From JBJMHZ01 sp045807125 (lineage in GTDB: Bacteria; Actinomycetota; Actinomycetes; JAWWOL01), in the NCBI GenBank assembly GCA_045807125.1, contig JBJMHZ010000052.1, forward strand, positions 124,001 to 188,000: a stretch of DNA of 64,000 bases, read 5' to 3'. Position 1 is the first letter of the stretch. Each line of letters begins with the position of its first letter. The translations under genes were made by a program, and so were the position numbers. A model generated the notes under the pieces. The model did not search any database, was not told where the DNA came from, and was given only the letters and a program-made list of their open reading frames with translations. Of this stretch, positions 31,379 through 40,241 are shown in pieces.

Positions 31379-33079
31379 ATGGTTTCGTCGCTCTCGCCGT
31401 CCCACCTGGCGCGCTACGGCGACCTCGCCCGGCTGCTGATCAAGCACGGCCGCTCGGACGTGGTGCGCGACATCGGCTGGGACGGTTCGCTGCCCTCCGA
31501 CGCGGCGACGGCTCCCGGCGGCGCCGAGCCGACCGAGGAGGCCCTCGGCCTCGCCGCCGACCTGGAGCGGATGGGGCCGACGTACGTCAAGCTCGGCCAG
31601 CTGCTCTCCACCCGCGTCGACCTGCTGCCACCGGCGTACGTCGAGGCGCTCGGCCGGCTGCAGGACGACGTCGAGCCCGTGCCGTTCGGCGACATCGAGG
31701 AGGTCGTGACCGCCGAGCTCGGCGTGCGGCTGTCCAGGGCGTTCGCCCGCTTCGACGAGCGCCCGATGGCGTCGGCCTCGCTGGGGCAGGTGCACCGGGC
31801 CGAGCTGCGCAGCGGCCGGCAGGTCGTGGTGAAGGTGCAGCGGCCTGGCATCCGCGACCGGGTGCGGAGCGACATGGAGGTGCTGGGAGAGCTGGCCGGC
31901 TGGCTCGACCGGCACACCGCGCTGGGCCGGCGGTACGGCTTCGGCGACCTGCTCGAGCAGTTCGGGCGCGCGCTGTCCCGCGAGCTCGACTACGCGCGCG
32001 AGGCGGAGAACCTGCGCGCGCTGGCCGCCACGCTCGCCGACCACCGGCGGATCGTGGTGCCGCAGCCGGTGGCCGACCTCACGACCAGCCGGGTGCTGAC
32101 GATGGACCTCGTGCCCGGCCACAAGATCACCGACGTGAGCCCCGTCGTCCTGCTCGACGTCGACGGTGCAGGGCTCGCCGACGAGCTGTTCTCCGCCTAC
32201 CTCAAGCAGGTGCTGGTCGAGGGCTTCTTCCACGCCGACCCGCACCCCGGCAACGTGCTGCTCACCCCCGACGGCAAGCTCGGCCTCATCGACCTCGGGC
32301 AGGTGGCGAGGGTGCCGACGAGGCTGCGCGACAAGCTCGTCCGCCTGCTGGTCGCCATCGGCGACGGCAACGGCGACGAGGCGGCGAACGCAGCGGTCGC
32401 GATCGGGCAGGTGGGCCAGAGCTTCGACGAGGGCGCCTTCCGGGCCGAGATCGCCGACCTCGTCGCGCGCAACGCTGCCCTGCGGCTCGAGCAGATCAAC
32501 GCCGGCTCGGTGCTGCTGCGCATCGCCAAGTCCTGCGGGGACTGCGACCTGCGCCCGGCGCCGGAGCTCGCGATGCTCGGCAAGACCCTGCTCAACCTCG
32601 ATCAGGTCGCCCATGCGCTCGATCCCGAGTTCGAGCCGGTGGCCGCGATCCGCCGGCACACCGGAGCGCTGATGAGCGCGCAGATGCGGCCCGACCTCGG
32701 CAGCATGCTCGCCTCGGCGATGGAGGCGAAGGACTTCGCCGTCCAGCTCCCCGGTCGCGTGAACAGGATGATGGACGCGCTGACCAAGGGCGAGTTCGAG
32801 CTCAGGGTGCACGCCATCGACGAGGCGCAACTGCTGCGCGGCCTGCAGAAGCTGGCCAACCGGCTCACCATGGGCCTCGTCATCGCTGCGCTGATCGTCG
32901 GTGCGGCGCTGCTCGTCAAGGTGCCCACCGACGTGCGCATCCTCGGCTACCCGGCCATCGCGATCGTCTGCTTCCTGCTCGCCGCCGCCGGCGGGGTCGC
33001 GCTGCTCGCGTCGATCTGGCGCGCCGACCGGCAGATCAACCGCGAGTCGCGCCGCCAGTGGCGCGACGGACGCGGCTAG
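31379..33079 (+). CDS. UbiB/ABC1 (AarF) family atypical kinase
   Basis: This 566-residue kinase-like protein has the family KxGQ motif (YVKLGQLLSTR, from K71), the alanine-rich nucleotide loop ASLGQVHRA, the catalytic FFHADPHPGNVLL and metal-binding LIDLGQ. The C-terminus carries two membrane helices (about 505-550). UbiB/COQ8 proteins are ATPases needed for quinone biosynthesis or lipid handling; here menaquinone metabolism is possible. The start is ATG at 31379, with GGGAGAAG upstream. It is followed by a patatin-like lipase gene on the same strand. Confidence 0.93.
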   Translation: MVSSLSPSHLARYGDLARLLIKHGRSDVVRDIGWDGSLPSDAATAPGGAEPTEEALGLAADLERMGPTYVKLGQLLSTRVDLLPPAYVEALGRLQDDVEPVPFGDIEEVVTAELGVRLSRAFARFDERPMASASLGQVHRAELRSGRQVVVKVQRPGIRDRVRSDMEVLGELAGWLDRHTALGRRYGFGDLLEQFGRALSRELDYAREAENLRALAATLADHRRIVVPQPVADLTTSRVLTMDLVPGHKITDVSPVVLLDVDGAGLADELFSAYLKQVLVEGFFHADPHPGNVLLTPDGKLGLIDLGQVARVPTRLRDKLVRLLVAIGDGNGDEAANAAVAIGQVGQSFDEGAFRAEIADLVARNAALRLEQINAGSVLLRIAKSCGDCDLRPAPELAMLGKTLLNLDQVAHALDPEFEPVAAIRRHTGALMSAQMRPDLGSMLASAMEAKDFAVQLPGRVNRMMDALTKGEFELRVHAIDEAQLLRGLQKLANRLTMGLVIAALIVGAALLVKVPTDVRILGYPAIAIVCFLLAAAGGVALLASIWRADRQINRESRRQWRDGRG

Positions 33080-33163
33080 TCTCGCGACACGACCGGCAGC
33101 CCGGCCAGCCGAGCCGGCTCGTCCGGCCTGCTCGGTCGTGCGGTCGCTGGCGTGGAGGTGGGG

Positions 33164-34546
33164 ATGAGTCGGCACATCGGCGTGGCGATATCGGGCGGCG
33201 GCAACCGGGCGACGTTGTGGGGGCTCGGCACGCTGCTCTACCTCGTCGACGCGGGCAAGAGCGCGGAGGTCGGTGCGGTCTCCTCCGTGTCGGGCGGCTC
33301 GATCACCAACGCGTACGTGGCGCAGGAGCTCGACCTCGGCGAGACCGACACGGCCTCCTTCGATGCGGCGATGGTGCCGCTGGTCCGCGACGTCGCCACC
33401 AAGGGCTCGCACGCCTGGAGCCCGGTGCCGACGTGGTACGTGGTCGCCGACATCGGAGGCGCGCTGCTCGGGTTGCTCGCGATGCTGGCCGCGGTCGTGC
33501 TCGCCTTCCTCGACCTCGGCCTCGGCGTGACGGTGCCGCTGCTGGCCGGCGGCTTCGTCGTCATCGTCGTGGCGCTCCAGGTCTTCGAGCTGCGCAGCCG
33601 GATGGTGGAGCGGGCGCTGGCCCGGCGGTACTTCGCGCCAGATGGTCGGCGCACGCGGCTCGCCGACATCGTCCGTTCGGTCGACCACGTCATCTGCGCC
33701 ACCGAGCTGCAGTCCGCACTGCATCTGTACTTCGCGCCGCGCTTCGTCTACACCTACCGGCTCGGCATGGGCGAGCCGGCGGAGCTCTCGCTGGCGACCG
33801 CCGTCCAGTGCTCTGCCTGCCTCCCGGTCGCGTTCTCGGCGCGCCGGCTCCCGGCCGGCCAGTTCAGGTTCGTGGGCGGGCATCCCGCGCCCGGGCAGCC
33901 GGGCGACGTCGGGCACGTCGTGCTGAGCGACGGCGGCGTCTACGACAACATGGCCGACCAGTGGTTCGACGGGCTCGGCCGCCGCGCGCATGCGCTGGGA
34001 CCGCGGATCGCCAACCCCGGCGTCGACGAGGTGATCGTCGTCAACGGGTCGAGCCCGCCTGGCTGGTCCGGCCTGCGCCGCATGCTGCTCGCCGTCGTCG
34101 CCGAGTTCGCGACCCTCGCGCGGGTGAACGACGTGATGTACGACGTGACGACGAAGGTCCGGCGCAGCGCGCTGGTCGAGGAATGGGACGAGGCGGCGGC
34201 CTCCGGCACGGGGACGCGCGGCGCGCTCGTGCACATCGCGCAGTCGCCGTACGGCGCCGCCGACGCCTTCCGGCACGACCCTCGCTTCCCCGACCGGGCG
34301 GCGCGCGCCGAGCAGGTCATCGCCGCGCTCGGCGACACCGAGGCGTCGAGGCAATGGTGGGCGGCGATGGCGGCGCGCAGCCCGCTCGTGCCGACCGTGC
34401 TGCGCAGCCTCGGCCGCGAGGTCACCGTCGACCTGCTCGAGCACTCGTACGTGCTCGCGATGTGCAACCTGCACGTGATCCTCGGCTACCCGCTGCTCCC
34501 CGTGCCCGGCCGGGACCGCTTCGAGCGGCTGCTCGACGGGTCCTAG
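33164..34546 (+). CDS. Patatin-like phospholipase with inserted membrane hairpin
   Basis: This 460-residue patatin-fold acyl hydrolase has the oxyanion-hole motif SGGGNRATLWG, the nucleophile Ser43 in SVSGGS, and the catalytic Asp in LSDGGVYDN near residue 260. Between them, at about 96-143, sit two hydrophobic helices (LLGLLAMLAAVVLAFLDL and LLAGGFVVIVVALQVF) that would tether the enzyme to the membrane. It probably cleaves phospholipid acyl chains. ATG at 33164 follows GGAGGTGGGG. The stop codon shares CTAG with the convergent gene. Confidence 0.88.
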   Translation: MSRHIGVAISGGGNRATLWGLGTLLYLVDAGKSAEVGAVSSVSGGSITNAYVAQELDLGETDTASFDAAMVPLVRDVATKGSHAWSPVPTWYVVADIGGALLGLLAMLAAVVLAFLDLGLGVTVPLLAGGFVVIVVALQVFELRSRMVERALARRYFAPDGRRTRLADIVRSVDHVICATELQSALHLYFAPRFVYTYRLGMGEPAELSLATAVQCSACLPVAFSARRLPAGQFRFVGGHPAPGQPGDVGHVVLSDGGVYDNMADQWFDGLGRRAHALGPRIANPGVDEVIVVNGSSPPGWSGLRRMLLAVVAEFATLARVNDVMYDVTTKVRRSALVEEWDEAAASGTGTRGALVHIAQSPYGAADAFRHDPRFPDRAARAEQVIAALGDTEASRQWWAAMAARSPLVPTVLRSLGREVTVDLLEHSYVLAMCNLHVILGYPLLPVPGRDRFERLLDGS

Positions 34547-35004
34547 CGCCTCGCGGCGGCCGCGCGATAGGCGTCGAGGTCGTCCAGCGTCAGCCCGTCG
34601 ATCGCGTCCAGCAGGGCGTCGAACGCCCGGTCGAGCGAGCGCGCGGTGGCGACGAGCGCGCCCGGCTCCCCGTCGCCGTTCAGCACGACGTCGGCGACGA
34701 GGTCGGAGCGCAGGCCGAGGAGCAGGTCGTACGCCGCCTCCTCCGCCTCGTCCAGGTCGAGGTCGTTGGCATCGTCCAGCGAGTCGACGTCGAGCCCGCC
34801 GACCACCCGCACGGCGGACTCGACGGGCGCGCCGGCGCCCACGACGAGCAGATCGGTGAGGTCGGCGGGGAAGCCGTCGCGGGCGTCGGGGTCGGTGTAG
34901 GCCAGCACGATCCGCGCCCATGACCTCGTGACCGTGCCGCGGGGGACGGGAAGCCCGCGCACCTGGTCATCGCCGCCACCGCTGCCGTCGTATCCGTACG
35001 TCAC
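34543..35004 (-). CDS. Hypothetical acidic protein
   Basis: This 153-residue protein is strongly acidic in the middle (VDSLDDANDLDLDEAEEAAY) and predicted mostly helical, with no signal peptide and no membrane segment. An N-terminal beta stretch (ARIVLAYTDPDARDGFPADL) precedes it. I do not recognise the family. GTG start at 35004. It is divergent from the helicase-associated gene and convergent, via a shared CTAG, with the patatin gene. Confidence 0.6.
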   Translation of the reverse strand: MTYGYDGSGGGDDQVRGLPVPRGTVTRSWARIVLAYTDPDARDGFPADLTDLLVVGAGAPVESAVRVVGGLDVDSLDDANDLDLDEAEEAAYDLLLGLRSDLVADVVLNGDGEPGALVATARSLDRAFDALLDAIDGLTLDDLDAYRAAAARR

Positions 35005-35029
35005 GCCCCAAGGCTACGGTGACGTCAAG

Positions 35030-37390
35030 ATGGACAGCCCTCGCAGCCTGGCGGAGTGGCTGCGCGCCCGCACCGACGACGAGCTCACGAGCCTGCTGGC
35101 GGCGCGGCCCGACCTCGCCAACCCGGTGCCGCCCGACTTCGCCGCGCTCGCCGCGCGGGCGGCCACCAGGGGCTCCGTGCTGCGCGCGCTGGACGGCCTC
35201 GACCGGCACCGGCTCGCCGTCCTCGAGGCGATCGCCCTGCTCGACGAGCCGGTCGGCCGTGCCGAGCTGGCCGCCTTCGTCGGCGACGAGCTCGGCCCAC
35301 CCGGCGAGCTCGCCGCCGCCGTGGCCGCCCTGCGCGGGCTGGCGCTGGTCTGGGGCGAGGACGACCTGCACCTCGTACGGGTCGCCCGCGACCTGCTGAC
35401 GATGCCGGCCCGGCTCGGGCCGCCGGTCCTGACGCTGGTGTCGCGCTACCCGCCGGCGCTGTGGCGGCCGTTGCTGGCCGCGCTCGACCTGCCGCCGGCG
35501 CCGGACGCCCTGACCGCGGCTGCGCAGGTGGCCGGGCGCCTCCGCGACGGCGGGGCCGTGCGCGCGCTGGTCGCCGGCCTCGGCGCTGACGAGCGCCACC
35601 TGCTCGGCAAGCTGACGTGGTCGCCGGTGGGCAGCGTCACCGACGCGCTGCGTCCGCTGCCCGATCCAGGGGAGGACGCCGCTGCGCCGGTCTGGCGCCG
35701 GCTGCTCCGGCTGGGGCTCCTGGCCGCCGTCGACCCCGACACCGTGGTGGTGCCGCGCGAGGTCGGGCTGGCCCTGCGCGACGGGCAGGTCTTCCCGCCC
35801 GGCCACGCCGACCGCCGGCCGCTCGACGTCACCGAGCGCCCCGTCCGGCTGGTCGAACGGACCGCGGCCGGCCAGGCCTTCGCAACGGTGCGGGCGGTGA
35901 CTGACCTGCTCGACTGGTGGGGGCTCGACCCGCCCGCGATGCTGCGCTCGGGCGGGCTCGGCGTGCGCGAGCTGCGCCGCACGGCCCGCGCGTTCGACCT
36001 CGACGACGCGCTCACCGCGCTCTACGTCGAGGTCGCCTACGCCGCCGGGCTGGTGGCCCCGAGCGGGGACGCCGACGCGGTCTGGCTGCCGTCGCCGGCC
36101 TTCGACGCCTGGCGGCGCGGCGACCCGGCGCGGCGCTGGGCCGGGCTCGCCGATGCCTGGCTCACCACCACGAGGACGCCCGGCCTGGTGGGCAGCAAGG
36201 ACGAGCGGGACCGCACCCTCGTCGCGCTGAGCCCCGAGATCGAGCGCGTGACCGGGCCGGCGGTGCGCGAGGCGACGCTCGGCCTGCTCGCCGGCCTGCC
36301 GCCCGGCACGTCGGCCGGCATCGAATCGCTGGCCGCCGACGTGCAGTGGCTCGCGCCGCGGCGCCATGCCGGCCGGACCGCCGACCACGTGCGGTGGACC
36401 CTCGCCGAGGCGGAGGCGCTCGGCGTGACCGGTGCCGGTGCCCTGTCGACGCCCGCGCGGCACCTGCTGGCCGGCGACCCGGCCGCCGCGGCGGCCGCGC
36501 TCGAGCCGCTGCTGCCCGAGCCGGTCGACCACGTCCTCGTCCAGGCCGACCTCACGGCCGTCGCCCCCGGACCGCTCGTGCCGGAGCTGGCCCGCGAGCT
36601 GCACCTCGCCGCCGACGTCGAGAGCAAGGGCGCCGCGACCGTCTACCGGTTCAGCGAGGCGTCGGTGCGCCGCGCCCTCGACGCCGGGCGCAGCGCGGCC
36701 GAGCTGCACGACCTGCTCGACCGGCGCTCGCGGACGCCGGTGCCGCAGCCGCTGCACTACCTCATCGACGACGTGGCCCGCCGTCACGGGCGGATCCGGG
36801 TGGGCACCGCGCAGGCGTACGTCCGCAGCGACGACCCGGCCGTCCTGCAGGAGATCGTCGCCTCCCGCAAGGCCGAGCCGCTGCGGCCGCGCATGCTCGC
36901 GCCGACCGTCCTCGCCGTCCGGGCACCGGTCGACCGCACCCTCGAGGTGCTGCGGGCGATGGGCCACGCACCGGTGGCCGAGTCGCCGGAGGGCGATGTC
37001 GTCCTGCACCGGCCGGACGCCCGGCGCGCCCCTGCGCGAGCCCGTCCCCCACGGGCCCACGTGCCGCCGCCCCTGGCCCCCGCGCTGCTCGTGTCGGCCG
37101 TGCGGGCCGTGCGGGCCGGCGACCGGGTGGCGACCTCGATGCCCCGGCTGCCCCGGCCGGCCGGACCGGCCGAGGCGATGGTCGTGCTGCGCCAGGCCGC
37201 GCTGGACGGCCGGCTGGTGTGGATCGGCTACCTCAACGCCGAGGGCGAGGCCTCGCAGCGCATGATCGAGCCCCGCCGGGTCGACGGGGGCCAGGTGGTC
37301 GCGTACGACCACCGCACCAGCTCGATCCGTACCTTCATGATCCACCGGATCATCGGCGTCGCTCCGGTCGACGACGACGCCCCGGCCTGA
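35030..37390 (+). CDS. Helicase-associated domain protein with WYL-like C-terminus
   Basis: This 786-residue protein of the actinobacterial helicase-C-terminal-like family is usually annotated beside XPB. It has an N-terminal winged-helix-like segment (SLAEWLRARTDDELTSLLAA), a central helical region, then VDHVLVQADLTAVAPGPLVP and the Helicase_C_3-type VESKGAATVYRFSEASVRRA. It ends with a WYL-like strand set (LVWIGYLNAEGEASQRMIEP). No Walker motifs are present, so it is not itself a helicase. A partnership with the XPB helicase 2.9 kb downstream is inferred from family habit. Confidence 0.85.
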   Translation: MDSPRSLAEWLRARTDDELTSLLAARPDLANPVPPDFAALAARAATRGSVLRALDGLDRHRLAVLEAIALLDEPVGRAELAAFVGDELGPPGELAAAVAALRGLALVWGEDDLHLVRVARDLLTMPARLGPPVLTLVSRYPPALWRPLLAALDLPPAPDALTAAAQVAGRLRDGGAVRALVAGLGADERHLLGKLTWSPVGSVTDALRPLPDPGEDAAAPVWRRLLRLGLLAAVDPDTVVVPREVGLALRDGQVFPPGHADRRPLDVTERPVRLVERTAAGQAFATVRAVTDLLDWWGLDPPAMLRSGGLGVRELRRTARAFDLDDALTALYVEVAYAAGLVAPSGDADAVWLPSPAFDAWRRGDPARRWAGLADAWLTTTRTPGLVGSKDERDRTLVALSPEIERVTGPAVREATLGLLAGLPPGTSAGIESLAADVQWLAPRRHAGRTADHVRWTLAEAEALGVTGAGALSTPARHLLAGDPAAAAAALEPLLPEPVDHVLVQADLTAVAPGPLVPELARELHLAADVESKGAATVYRFSEASVRRALDAGRSAAELHDLLDRRSRTPVPQPLHYLIDDVARRHGRIRVGTAQAYVRSDDPAVLQEIVASRKAEPLRPRMLAPTVLAVRAPVDRTLEVLRAMGHAPVAESPEGDVVLHRPDARRAPARARPPRAHVPPPLAPALLVSAVRAVRAGDRVATSMPRLPRPAGPAEAMVVLRQAALDGRLVWIGYLNAEGEASQRMIEPRRVDGGQVVAYDHRTSSIRTFMIHRIIGVAPVDDDAPA

Positions 37391-37404
37391 GAGGAGCCAC
37401 GCCG

Positions 37405-38379
37405 ATGGCAGGCACGATGACGGCGGTCGTCCGCGACAGGTACGGAGCCCCCGACGTCCTCGAGCGCGCGGACGTACCGGTGCCCGCCCTCGTCGACGAC
37501 GGCGTGCTCGTGCGCGTGCGCGCGGTCTCGGTCAATCCCGCGGACTGGTTCGCGGTGACGGGCACGCCCTACCTCGGGCGCGCCCTGACCGGCCTGCGGC
37601 AGCCGCGCTCCCGCTTGGTGGGCACCGACTTCGCCGGCACGGTCGAGGCGGTCGGCAAGGACGTCACGCAGTTCCGGCCGGGCGACGAGGTCCTCGGCGG
37701 CCGCAGCGGGGCGTTCGCCGAGCAGGTGTGCGCGCGCACGGTCGCGCGCAAGCCGGCCAACCTGACGTTCGAGGAAGCAGCGGCTGTGCCCCTCGCGGGG
37801 CTCACCGCGCTGCAGGGCCTGCGCGACAAGGGGCAGGTGCGCGCAGGGCACCGGGTGCTGATCAACGGCGCATCGGGAGGAGTGGGCACCTTCGCCGTCC
37901 AGATCGCCAAGGCGCTCGGAGCCGAGGTGACCGCCGTGTGCAGCACGGGCAACGTCGAGCTCGTGCGATCGCTCGGCGCCGACCGCGTGATCGACTACGC
38001 CCACGAGGACTTCACCCGCTCGGGCGGGCGGTACGACGTGCTGCTCGACATCGCGGGGAGCCGGCCGTGGTCGGACTGCGAGCGCGCGCTCGCACCGCGC
38101 GCGACGGTCGTCCTCGTCGGCGGCCCCAAGACCAACCGGCTCCTCGGCCCGGGGAGCCACAGCGCCGCGATGCTCGTCCGCGCCCTCGGCAGTCGCAGGA
38201 AGGCGGCCTTCTTCGTCGCGCGGTTCAACCGGCCCGACCTCGACGCGCTGCGCGAGATGCTCGAGGCCGGGACGGTGCGGCCCGTCATCGACCGGAGCTA
38301 TCCGCTGACCGAGATCGCCGACGCCTTTCGGTACCTGAGCGAGGGGCATGCACGCGGGAAGGTCGTCCTGACCGTGTGA
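37405..38379 (+). CDS. NAD(P)-dependent quinone-oxidoreductase-like MDR protein
   Basis: This 324-residue medium-chain reductase lacks the zinc ligands of alcohol dehydrogenases. It shows VSVNPADWFAVTG, GTDFAGTVEAVG and the NADPH-binding NGASGGVGTFAVQIAKALGA, placing it in the zeta-crystallin/quinone reductase branch. It probably reduces quinones or alpha,beta-unsaturated carbonyls. GAGAGGAG precedes the ATG; the gap from the preceding gene is only 14 nt, so it is likely in one operon. Confidence 0.9.
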   Translation: MAGTMTAVVRDRYGAPDVLERADVPVPALVDDGVLVRVRAVSVNPADWFAVTGTPYLGRALTGLRQPRSRLVGTDFAGTVEAVGKDVTQFRPGDEVLGGRSGAFAEQVCARTVARKPANLTFEEAAAVPLAGLTALQGLRDKGQVRAGHRVLINGASGGVGTFAVQIAKALGAEVTAVCSTGNVELVRSLGADRVIDYAHEDFTRSGGRYDVLLDIAGSRPWSDCERALAPRATVVLVGGPKTNRLLGPGSHSAAMLVRALGSRRKAAFFVARFNRPDLDALREMLEAGTVRPVIDRSYPLTEIADAFRYLSEGHARGKVVLTV

Positions 38380-38414
38380 GCCACGGCGAACCGTCCCGGA
38401 GCCCTCGCAGCCGG

Positions 38415-40031
38415 TCACGCCGGAGGGACGACGATCGACCAGCTGACCTCCTTGACCGAAGCCACGCCCGAGGTTGCGGTGAGTCCCGGCCAGGTCCCCC
38501 CGGATACCGGTCCGGAGCTCCCGGTGACCGCCGACAGGGCACCTGAGCCCGTACCGGCGTTGGCGTTGCGAAGCGTCACCGAGGAGGGCAGGGTCCAGCC
38601 GTGGTCCGTGCCGGACTTGTCCACCCAGGAGCTGACCACCAACGAGCCACCAGCAGGCACCGGCACCGGCGGCGCCAGGTGGGTCGTCCGGCTCACGACG
38701 TCCGTCTCAGCCGCCGACGCGGCCGTGGTGACCGCCCCGGCGCCGGAGTAGGCGAGCAGGGTGAGGCTCGTCTTGGAGTATGCGTCCAGGGACATGGTGA
38801 CCTTTGACCCGGCGGCGCCGGACGGGGCCATCCGAGTGAACAGCCACGACGTGATGTCGGGGGGATCGGACCGGGTCCCGAGGAGGGTCCATCCACTCGG
38901 AGTCGTCATCGTGGCATCGCGGTTCGTCGATGCCAGGAGCAGCAGCGAATCGCCTGCCTGCACGCCCTGAGGGATGGTGACCGTCGGCGCGATCGCGTTG
39001 CCGTTCGACGAAGCCGCCGCGCGGAATGCCACGGATCCGGATGTCGCGGTCACGGTGATCTGCCGGGTGAGCGTCCCGCTGTGCCCCCCCGGGTCGGTGA
39101 CGGTCAGCTTGACGCTGTAGCTGCCCGCCTGGGCGAAGGCATGGCGCGGAGCCGCCGACGTGGACGCTCCTGCGTCACCGAAGTCCCACAGATAGGACAG
39201 CGCCAGGCCTTCCGGGTCCGAGGAGGCCGACCCGTCGAAGGTGCAGGCGAGCCCCGCGCATGCCGAGGTGAACGACGCCGTCGGGGGGAGATCCGTCAGT
39301 GCCCCGTCGCCGCGGTAGATCCGCACCCAGTCGATGTCTCCGGTGTAGTAGTCGCAGGTGATGGTGATCTGGTCGCAGTGGCTCTTGCCCCCGATCACGA
39401 GCGGCTTGCTGTTGTTGATCGAGCCGGTGACGGCATTCTTCGACGCGACCTCGACCCCGTCCACCCATACCTGGATCTGCTTCGAGGCGTGCACGCACCG
39501 GAAGACGTGCCACTTGTTGTCGTTGAGCTGGACGGGCGACGGGACAGCGACGTAGGACCCGTTGGCGCCGATGTAGACGCACTGCGTGTAGCCGTTGGGG
39601 TTCTCGATCTTGATCTGGCCACCGGCGTCGAGCGCCTGCCCCTTCTGGAGCATGTTGCCGTAGCCCTTGGGGGTCCTGAACCGGAGCTCGATGGTCTGGG
39701 TCACGCTCGCGTCGGGGATCTCCAGCTCCGACGAGTCCGGCACCTGGACGACCCTGGGCGGCTGGGCCGGCGGGCAAGCCGGGCAGCGGAGGGACCAGTC
39801 ATAGTACGAGCCGTTCAGCGTGAGGCCGTTGGCAGCCGCATCCGGGCTGATGGCCCCGTTGTGACGGCCCGTGCCGTCGACCATCACGGCCGATCCGGCA
39901 GGCTCGTTCAGCTGCCAGTCGGCCATCAGCGTCGTTGCGGCCGAAGCCGGCGCCGCCTGGACGGCAGTGAGGCCGGACGCAACGAGAACGGCGCCGAGAA
40001 GCGCACCCGCGAGCGACCGCACCCTGCCCAT
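38415..40031 (-). CDS. Secreted LamG / PKD multidomain protein
   Basis: This 538-residue exported protein has a signal peptide at residues 1-31 (SLAGALLGAVLVASGLTAVQ, cut near ASA). A LamG-like jelly roll (about 35-245) follows, with VVQVPDSSELEIPDASVTQT, HVFRCVHASKQIQVWVDG and WVRIYRGDG. A PKD domain (about 250-330) holds SDPEGLALSYLWDFGDAG. A C-terminal beta domain (about 335-538) lacks a known name. It probably binds extracellular polysaccharide or surfaces. Base composition is visibly lower in GC than its neighbours, suggesting recent acquisition. No catalytic domain is present. Confidence 0.85.
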   Translation of the reverse strand: MGRVRSLAGALLGAVLVASGLTAVQAAPASAATTLMADWQLNEPAGSAVMVDGTGRHNGAISPDAAANGLTLNGSYYDWSLRCPACPPAQPPRVVQVPDSSELEIPDASVTQTIELRFRTPKGYGNMLQKGQALDAGGQIKIENPNGYTQCVYIGANGSYVAVPSPVQLNDNKWHVFRCVHASKQIQVWVDGVEVASKNAVTGSINNSKPLVIGGKSHCDQITITCDYYTGDIDWVRIYRGDGALTDLPPTASFTSACAGLACTFDGSASSDPEGLALSYLWDFGDAGASTSAAPRHAFAQAGSYSVKLTVTDPGGHSGTLTRQITVTATSGSVAFRAAASSNGNAIAPTVTIPQGVQAGDSLLLLASTNRDATMTTPSGWTLLGTRSDPPDITSWLFTRMAPSGAAGSKVTMSLDAYSKTSLTLLAYSGAGAVTTAASAAETDVVSRTTHLAPPVPVPAGGSLVVSSWVDKSGTDHGWTLPSSVTLRNANAGTGSGALSAVTGSSGPVSGGTWPGLTATSGVASVKEVSWSIVVPPA

Positions 40032-40241
40032 GGCCCACCCCTATAGATCGCACCAGCGATCCGGAGCGTCCCACTGCGGCCAGGCACGCGTTGGCGCAAT
40101 GAGAAGGCCTGCCGTGCGTGACGGCCAGTTCACTGTCAGTGCATCCGGACGGCGGTACGAATCCATATCGCCGGCCCCGGCGGCCGCGACCGGCCGGCGA
40201 GCCGGTGACCCCGGCGCACGCGGCTACCTAGACTGGGTGGG

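Noticed and set aside
31346..34921. A 1191-codon minus-strand frame
   Set aside because: It lies opposite the UbiB and patatin genes, both of which have intact motifs. It is a shadow frame.
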